Source: Sphingobium sp. HWE2-09
Lineage (GTDB): Bacteria > Pseudomonadota > Alphaproteobacteria > Sphingomonadales > Sphingomonadaceae
NCBI RefSeq assembly: GCF_035989265.1
Contig: NZ_JAYKZX010000003.1
Span: 620,001-684,000, forward strand
Length of the DNA stretch: 64,000 bases
Direction: 5' to 3'
This document shows positions 57,059 through 64,000 of the stretch, in pieces. The position numbers were made by a program, and so were the translations under genes. Below the pieces are notes generated by a model. That model was not told where the DNA came from, ran no database searches, and worked only from the letters and a program-made list of their open reading frames with translations. Position 1 is the stretch's first letter. Every line of letters begins with the position of its first letter.

Positions 57059-59130
57059 ATGGGCGCGCTCCTTCTCTTCGTTGGCGACTGGGGCCATGCG
57101 CTCGCCGCGGTGCTGTTCGCGGCGCTGGGCATCTTCCTGCTCCGCCGCCGCGACGACGCGCCCGAACCGCGCCTGCTCGCCGCCGCCTTGCTGCTCACTT
57201 CCTGCTGGGCGCTTTATGTCTCCTTCGGCGGCGTGTCGAAACCGCTGTCGGGCATCGGCGAAAGCATCCGCAACGCCGCCTGGCTGCTGGCGATGTTCGT
57301 CATGCTGCGGCGTGGGCCGGTCAGCCGCGCTGGCCCGACCGTGGCGATCAGCGCGGTCTATGCCGCCGTCGCGGGGTTGATCCTGCTCCAGACCTTCACC
57401 GACCTCATCTGGCGCCAACTCTCGCCGATGAGCGACCTGCACAAGGCGCTCGTCACCTGTTCGCTGATCCTGCGGATGATGACCGCGATCGGCAGCCTTT
57501 TGCTGGTCCATCATCTCTACACCGCCTGGCCCTCACGGGAGCGGGGCGGGGTGGCGCTGCTGCTGGGATCGCTGGCGGCGATGTGGACCTATGATCTCAA
57601 TCTCTACGCCATCTGCTGGTTCGCGCCGCATCGGGTGGACGAACTCTACGCCCTGCGTGGCCTGCTGATGGCGCTGGTCGCCCCGGTGATCGCGGTGGGT
57701 ATGCGAAAGGGCATGGCGGGCCGCCTGCAACTCTCGCGCGCCATCACCTTTCAGTCGCTTTCGATCGTCGCGGTCGGCCTCTATGTCGCCGTATTGACCG
57801 CCGCCGCCGTGCTGATCGAACTGATCGCCGGGCCTTATGCGCGGGTTGTGGAGATCGGTGCAGTCTTCTTCACCGCCGTCACCGCCCTGGTTCTGCTGCC
57901 CTCGCCGCAGGTGCGCGCGCTGTGGAAGGTGCAGGTCGCCAAGCATTTCTTCCAGCATCGCTACGATTATCGCACCGAATGGATGCGTTTCGGCGACACG
58001 ATCGGCCGCCCCGGAGACGACGCCGCGCCGCTCGGGCAACGCGTGGCGAAGGCGGTGGCCGACATCACCGATTCGCCCGGTGCCATGCTGCTGCTGCGTG
58101 ACGATCATGGCGCGCTGGCCTATGAAACGCACTGGAACTGGGCCGCTGATCTGGGCGATGCCGGACCTGTGCCGCCCGCCACCGTCCTGCAACTGGAAAA
58201 GAGCGGCTGGATCGTGGATATCGCCCGCTTGCAGGCTGGCGATCGCCCGTTGGCGCTGCCCGACTGGATGGTGCAGGACCGCCTCGCCTGGGCGCTGGTG
58301 CCGCTGATCCATTATGGCCGCCTGATCGGCGCGCTGCTGCTGGCCCGCCCGCCCATCGACCGGCGGCTGGACTGGGAGGATTTCGACATGCTGCGCGCCG
58401 CCGGGCGGCAGGCGGCGACCCATATCAGCGAAGCGCAGGGGCAGCAGGCGCTGGACGACGCGCAACGGTTCGAGGAATTCAACCGCCGCTTTGCCTTCAT
58501 CATCCATGACGTCAAGAATTTGGTCAGCCAGCTGTCGCTGCTCTCCCGCAATGCGGAGCGGCATGCCGACAACCCCGATTTCCGCGCCGACATGGTCCTG
58601 ACGCTCAAGGAATTGGTGGGCAAGATGAACGACATGCTCGCCCGCCTGTCGCAACATAATAAGGGCAGGGCGGAAGAGCCGCGCCCCGTCGCGCTGATCG
58701 ATCTGTTGCACCAAGTCGCCCGCACTCGCGCGCGCAATCACCCCATCCATGTCGATGGCGACGCGCCGCTCGCCTTGGCCGATCCCGCGCGCGTCGAACA
58801 GATCGTCACCCACCTGCTGCAAAATGCGATCGACGCCAGCGCCCCCGACAGCCCGGTCGAGCTACGCCTGTCCACCGATGGCGGCGAAGCGCTGGTCGCG
58901 GTGATCGACCGGGGCAGGGGCATGAGCGCGGAATATATCCGCCGCGACCTGTTCAAACCCTTTTCCTCCAGCAAGGCGGCGGGCTTTGGCCTGGGCGCAT
59001 TCGAAGCCCGCACTTTGGCGCAGGCCATGGGCGGGCGCATCGACGTGGATAGCAAGCCCGGCGCGGGCAGCCGCTTCACCCTGCGCCTGCCGCTCGCACC
59101 CCAGACAGACAGACAGGAAAAGGCCGCCTG

Positions 59131-59131
<1 letters not shown>
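57059..59131 (+). CDS. prsK: PEP-CTERM system histidine kinase PrsK
   Basis: A 690-residue membrane histidine kinase. Residues 1-265 hold about eight hydrophobic helices, then a GAF-like domain (about 310-440), then the kinase core with FAFIIHDVKNLVSQLSLLSR (His in HDVKN), VEQIVTHLLQNAIDAS (N box), VIDRGRGMS (G1) and GFGLGAFEARTLAQ (G2). PrsK with PrsR controls exopolysaccharide and PEP-CTERM protein genes. Its stop overlaps the prsR start by one base. Confidence 0.9.
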
Positions 59132-60495
<1,364 letters not shown>

Positions 60496-60500
60496 TCGCG

Positions 60501-62540
60501 ATGCGCCGGTCCCGCCTGTTCGCCCTGGTCGGCGTTCTCCTGCTGCTGCTTGCCGCGGTCGGCTTCTGGCAATGGCGCGCGCATGAACGCGACGGCAGCG
60601 CCGCCCTGACGCGCGGTCTGGCCGCGCTTGATCGGGGCGACGCGCGCACCGCGCGGGTCGAATTGATGAACGCGATCAAGGGCAGCCCGCGCTCCGCCGT
60701 CGCCCATGCCGCGCAGGGGCAGGCGCTTGCTCAACTGGGCGATGGCGCAGGCGCGCAGAAAGCGATCGAACGCGCCCGCGCTTTGGGCATCGATCCGGCG
60801 GACACTCGCGCCGTCATGGCGCAGGCGTTGTTCCTGCAAGGCGATCTGGATGGCGCGCTACGGGAAGCCCGCGCGCGCGACCTGCCGTCCGCATCGGCCG
60901 TGGCGGCCGCGCAGGTCATCGCCCGCGCGGCGATGGCGCAAGGCGACATGACCGCTGCCCGCGCGGCATTGGAGCGCGCGCTCGCCATCGCCCCGCGCGA
61001 TCCCGACACATGGGTCGATCTTGGCCGCTATCGGCTGGCCTCCGGCGATCAGGCCGGGGCGATCGGCGCGGCCGACCGCGCGGTCGCGCTTGCGCCCGCC
61101 AGTGCCAAGGCGCTGACCCTGCGCGGCGAACTGACCCGCGCCCAATATGGCCTCACCGCATCGCTCCCCTGGTTCGAACGCGCGCTGGCGGCGGAGCCGG
61201 ACTCGGTCCCCACGCTCGAAGCCTATGCCGCGACATTGGCCGACGCCGGACAGGCCAGCCGGATGCTCAGCCTCACCCGCCGCCTGCTGGCGCTCGATCC
61301 CTCCAATCCGCGCGCCTGGATCATGCAGGCGGTGATGGCGGCGCGGGCAGGGCAGGGCGACCTCGCGCGCACGCTACTCGACCGCACCCAGGGGCGGCTG
61401 GATAATGAACCGGCCACCCGGCTGCTGCGCGGCGTGCTCCAGTTGCAGGACGGCAATCCCGTGCTCGCCGCCGAAGCGCTCGCCCCGCTGGTGCAGGCGC
61501 AGCCCGACAATCGCACCGCGCGCACGCTGCTGGCGCGGGCCTTCTATAATGTTGGCGACTTCGCGTCCGCCGCCTCCACGCTGGCACCCATGGTCGCGCA
61601 GCGCGATGCCGATCCCTATGTGCTGACGCTCGCCGCCCGCGCCCAGGAGTCGCTCGGCGACCGCGCGATGGCGGACGACATGCTGACGCGCGCCGCCTGG
61701 CCGATACGCGCAGCGGCGGACCCCTTCGCCAGCCCCGGCGACGACGCCATCGCCAATGGCCCGGCCCCAGCCAACGCCGCAACCGCGCGCGACAATATCC
61801 CCTATATCCGCGCCTTGCTCAGCAGCGGGCGCAATGCCGACGCGGTGGCCCGCGCGCGCCTGCTCAGCCGCGCCAACCCCGGCGCGCCTGCCGCCTGGCT
61901 GATCCTGGGTGACGCGCTCGACAGCGACGGCGCGCCGCAGGATGCCGCCCGCGCCTATGAAGCGGCCGCCAATATCCGCTTCGATCGCGATGCCGCGCTG
62001 CGCCTGGCCGCCGCTTGGGGCAAGGCAGGCGACGCCGCGCGCGCCGCGCAGGTGGTGCAATTATTCCTCACGCAAAACCCCAACGATATCGAAGCACAGC
62101 GTCTGGCCGCCGGTATTGCCGCGCAAGCGCAGGACTGGCGCGGCGCGCTACGCCTGTTGCGCGCGGTGCAGGCGCAGGTCGGCGACAATGACGCCCTGTT
62201 GATGGCGGACCTCGCCCGCGCTTCGCTCGAAACCGGCGACCGCACTGCCGCCCGCGCCTACGCCGCCCATGCCTATCGCCTGATGCCCGCCAATCCCCTG
62301 ACCGCCGACATGTTCGGCTGGGTGCTGATGAAGACGGGAGAAAAGGGACCGGTTGCTGTCGACCTGCTGGAAAAAGCCGTCGCATTGGCCCCGAATGTCC
62401 CGGCACTACACATGCATCTGGGGCAAGCCTATGCGGCGGCGGGGCGCAAGGACGACGCGAAACTGGCGCTGGGCCGCGCGGCGGCCGTGCCGGGCTTTGC
62501 CGGTCGAAAGGAAGCGCTCGACACCTTGGCCGCCCTGTAA
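60501..62540 (+). CDS. prsT: PEP-CTERM system TPR protein PrsT
   Basis: A 679-residue exported tetratricopeptide protein. Residues 8-24 are a hydrophobic anchor or signal (LFALVGVLLLLLAAVGFWQW), then Ala/Arg-rich TPR repeats to the end, for example AALDRGDARTARVELMNA. It starts at ATG 60501 (AGGG 9 bases upstream) rather than the TTG at 60492. In XrtA systems PrsT is thought to help exopolysaccharide export; it is shorter than the roughly 900 residues often seen. No lipobox Cys is visible. Confidence 0.85.
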   Translation: MRRSRLFALVGVLLLLLAAVGFWQWRAHERDGSAALTRGLAALDRGDARTARVELMNAIKGSPRSAVAHAAQGQALAQLGDGAGAQKAIERARALGIDPADTRAVMAQALFLQGDLDGALREARARDLPSASAVAAAQVIARAAMAQGDMTAARAALERALAIAPRDPDTWVDLGRYRLASGDQAGAIGAADRAVALAPASAKALTLRGELTRAQYGLTASLPWFERALAAEPDSVPTLEAYAATLADAGQASRMLSLTRRLLALDPSNPRAWIMQAVMAARAGQGDLARTLLDRTQGRLDNEPATRLLRGVLQLQDGNPVLAAEALAPLVQAQPDNRTARTLLARAFYNVGDFASAASTLAPMVAQRDADPYVLTLAARAQESLGDRAMADDMLTRAAWPIRAAADPFASPGDDAIANGPAPANAATARDNIPYIRALLSSGRNADAVARARLLSRANPGAPAAWLILGDALDSDGAPQDAARAYEAAANIRFDRDAALRLAAAWGKAGDAARAAQVVQLFLTQNPNDIEAQRLAAGIAAQAQDWRGALRLLRAVQAQVGDNDALLMADLARASLETGDRTAARAYAAHAYRLMPANPLTADMFGWVLMKTGEKGPVAVDLLEKAVALAPNVPALHMHLGQAYAAAGRKDDAKLALGRAAAVPGFAGRKEALDTLAAL

Positions 62541-62548
62541 CGCACGCC

Positions 62549-62613
62549 GTGTTCCCGCGCAGGCGGGAAGCCAGTCCCGCCGTTTCAACTGGGTTCCCGC
62601 CTGCGCGGGAAAA
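62549..62613. repeat. Palindromic intergenic repeat, family 3 (copy E)
   Basis: GTGTTCCCGCGCAGGCGGGA / TCCCGCCTGCGCGGGAAAA arms around CCAGTCCCGCCGTTTCAACT. It starts 8 bases after the prsT stop. Confidence 0.85.
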
Positions 62614-62657
62614 CGGCTGGTTTGCAATCCTGACTCGATGATATCATCACATGGCAC

Positions 62658-62689
62658 GTGTTCTCACGCAGGCGGGAACCCAGTTCAGA
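62658..62689. repeat. Half copy of repeat family 3
   Basis: GTGTTCTCACGCAGGCGGGA followed by ACCCAGTTCAG; the left half only, without the mirrored right arm. Confidence 0.7.
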
Positions 62690-62738
62690 GCAGCCGTCCG
62701 AACCAACCCTTACTGCAACACACTCAGCCCAAAAATAC

Positions 62739-63083
62739 TCAAACCTTCACCAGATCCAGATCGTCCAGCCTGATCCCCAGCCGCTTGATCTGTGCGGCGA
62801 CCGGCGGCCACACGCTGTCCATGAAGCGTTCCCGCTCCGCGTCGCGCAATCGCCGCGTCGCGCCATCGGCGACGAACATGCCGACGCCGCGCTTCACCAC
62901 GACCAGACTGTCATCCTGGAAACTCTGATAGGCTTTGGCGACGGTCAAGGGATTGGCCCCCTGCGTCGCGGCAAAGGCGCGGACCGAAGGCAGCATGTCG
63001 CCGTCCCTATAGTCGCCATCCAATATGGACGCGGCGATAATCTCACGCAGGCGGAGGTAAACGGGTTTGGAGTCTTCAGCCAT
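62739..63083 (-). CDS. GntR-family (YtrA type) transcriptional regulator
   Basis: A 114-residue regulator. The N-terminal winged helix (PVYLRLREIIAASILDGDYR, MLPSVRAFAATQGANPLTV, YQSFQDDSLVVVKRGVGMFV) is GntR; the short tail, without a ligand domain, marks the YtrA subfamily, which controls transporter or efflux genes in gram-positives and some proteobacteria. No ABC transporter is adjacent; a nitroreductase gene is 71 bases upstream on the same strand. Confidence 0.92.
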   Translation of the reverse strand: MAEDSKPVYLRLREIIAASILDGDYRDGDMLPSVRAFAATQGANPLTVAKAYQSFQDDSLVVVKRGVGMFVADGATRRLRDAERERFMDSVWPPVAAQIKRLGIRLDDLDLVKV

Positions 63084-63154
63084 AGTGCATCAGTGCCATA
63101 ATACAGCCACGCGCGTCAAGTCCAGATATTACGTTTGTGTATTTTTCCGCGCAA

Positions 63155-63733
63155 CTATCTATCCCAATTGGATACGATAGCGTCATAATCCGGCCGCGGT
63201 CGCTCCTCTTGGGCCTTGCCCGGCGTGCCGATGAACACGAACCCCGCGATCGTCTGTCCCTCATCGCCGAAAGCGTCTCGAACATCCGCATTATAGGTCG
63301 GCCATCCGGTCAGCCAACCGCCCGCAAAACCCAGCGCATGGGTGGCATGCAGCATATTCATAATCGCCGCGCCGACCGAAAGTTCCTGTTCCCACACCGG
63401 GATCTTGCTACCTGCGACCGGCGCGGACAGGGCGACCACCAAAGTCGGCGCCTGGTGCGCGAACTGGTGCATCGCCTCGATCTCCAGCCGCCCGGCGTCC
63501 GGCTTCTCCTTGCGATAGGCCGCCTCCAGCAAGTCCGCGAGCGCCGCGCGCTTTGCCTGCGGCACGGTCACGAACCGCCACGGCGCTAGCTTGCCATGAT
63601 CAGGCGTGCGCAGCGCCACCTCCAATATCTGGCGCAATTGCGCGTCGTCCGGGCCGGGCGCGATCAGGTCGCGGGGCTTACCGGAACGGCGTGTCTGGAG
63701 CAGGGCGAGCGGGGAGGAGAGATCGTTGAACAT
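63155..63733 (-). CDS. Nitroreductase family protein (YdjA-like)
   Basis: A 192-residue flavoprotein of the NfsB/YdjA group that reduces nitro groups or quinones with NAD(P)H. It begins with the FMN-binding SPLALLQTRRSGKPRDL segment; RTPDHGKLAPWRFVTV binds FMN phosphate; SVGAAIMNMLHATHALGFAGGWLTG and VFIGTPGKAQEERP close the fold. It is short, as in YdjA. It diverges from the peptide transporter gene. Confidence 0.92.
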   Translation of the reverse strand: MFNDLSSPLALLQTRRSGKPRDLIAPGPDDAQLRQILEVALRTPDHGKLAPWRFVTVPQAKRAALADLLEAAYRKEKPDAGRLEIEAMHQFAHQAPTLVVALSAPVAGSKIPVWEQELSVGAAIMNMLHATHALGFAGGWLTGWPTYNADVRDAFGDEGQTIAGFVFIGTPGKAQEERPRPDYDAIVSNWDR

Positions 63734-63886
63734 CGCCGCGACAGATGGCGCGGCCTTCCCTTGTGCGCAAGGGCCGGAGCGCAGACATGCCGCGCTTTTG
63801 ACAGGACGATCCGATCCGCTCTAGGCTGCGTGCCATAAGCGGCCGCCGCACGGCAGGCCGGACACAAGATAAGCAAAGGGTGCCGA

Positions 63887-64000
63887 ATGGCGACTTCGGA
63901 CATGGTGACGGTCGAGGCAGGTAAGACCTGGCTCGGCCATCCGCGCGGGCTGTACCTGCTCTTTTTCGCGGAAATGTGGGAGCGTTTCTCCTATTACGGG
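63887..64000 (+). CDS. POT-family peptide transporter (partial)
   Basis: ATG 63887 gives 38 residues to the window edge: [19 protein letters not shown], then [19 protein letters not shown]. The [12 protein letters not shown] segment is the signature of proton-coupled oligopeptide transporters (ExxERF at helix 1). The rest lies outside the window. Confidence 0.85.
   Translation, partial: MATSDMVTVEAGKTWLGHPRGLYLLFFAEMWERFSYYG

Overview
The window comes from a high-GC alphaproteobacterium of the order Sphingomonadales, most likely Sphingobium or a close relative. The evidence is the gene content and order: a phyP-nepR-phyR-ecfG general stress response locus, a SWFGD/DUF2171 protein, an XrtA/PEP-CTERM regulator set, and many palindromic intergenic repeats of kinds common in sphingomonads. 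It is ordinary chromosome. I see no phage, plasmid backbone, insertion sequence, CRISPR array or rRNA operon. There is one tRNA gene (Ala, anticodon CGC).

Layout. 1-16.7 kb: housekeeping genes (purL end, a lysozyme-inhibitor-like lipoprotein, xseB-ispA-coaD, a cyclophilin, queA, a SWFGD/DUF2171 protein, tRNA-Ala, a Nudix and an extensin-like protein, ppiD-trpE, tpiA, secG, pyrG). 16.7-18.6 kb: a Phd/PIN toxin-antitoxin pair and a PQQ-type sugar dehydrogenase lipoprotein. 18.8-32.5 kb: the rimP-nusA-ylxR-infB-rbfA-truB-rpsO-pnp translation/RNA operon, interrupted by a tautomerase, a VOC protein, an AbrB/PIN toxin-antitoxin pair, a hydrolase, tdk and a HAD phosphatase. 32.6-38.9 kb: a DUF4118 histidine kinase, bamD, recN and ligA. 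39-43 kb: chromate transporter, HxlR regulator with a divergent NAD(P)-binding protein, YghU-type glutathione transferase, universal stress protein. 43.3-45.5 kb: groESL under a CIRCE element. 45.6-51.2 kb: a probable frameshifted exported protein, a GNAT enzyme, a membrane GGDEF-EAL protein that converges on an RpfF-type DSF synthase, and tgt. 51.2-55.4 kb: the general stress response locus. 55.6-62.5 kb: a sugar transferase and prsK-prsR-prsT. 62.7-64 kb: a GntR regulator, a nitroreductase and the start of a POT peptide transporter.

How the parts work together. PhyR, when phosphorylated, takes NepR away from the sigma factor EcfG; PhyP counteracts PhyR. EcfG-type promoters (GGAAC, 16-17 bases, CGTT) lie before two tiny membrane-protein genes and, with weaker matches, before nepR and the SWFGD gene. 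The RpfF homologue keeps both catalytic glutamates and sits tail to tail with a c-di-GMP enzyme, which suggests a fatty-acid signal linked to c-di-GMP. PrsK/PrsR/PrsT and the sugar transferase are the control arm of an exosortase/exopolysaccharide system whose exosortase is not in view.

The most unusual points are a palindromic repeat carried in frame inside truB, an RpfF/GGDEF-EAL pair in a sphingomonad, a xseB gene readable only if one base is added to a C tract, a recN gene without a standard start codon beside a palindromic repeat, and a low-GC patch inside ligA.
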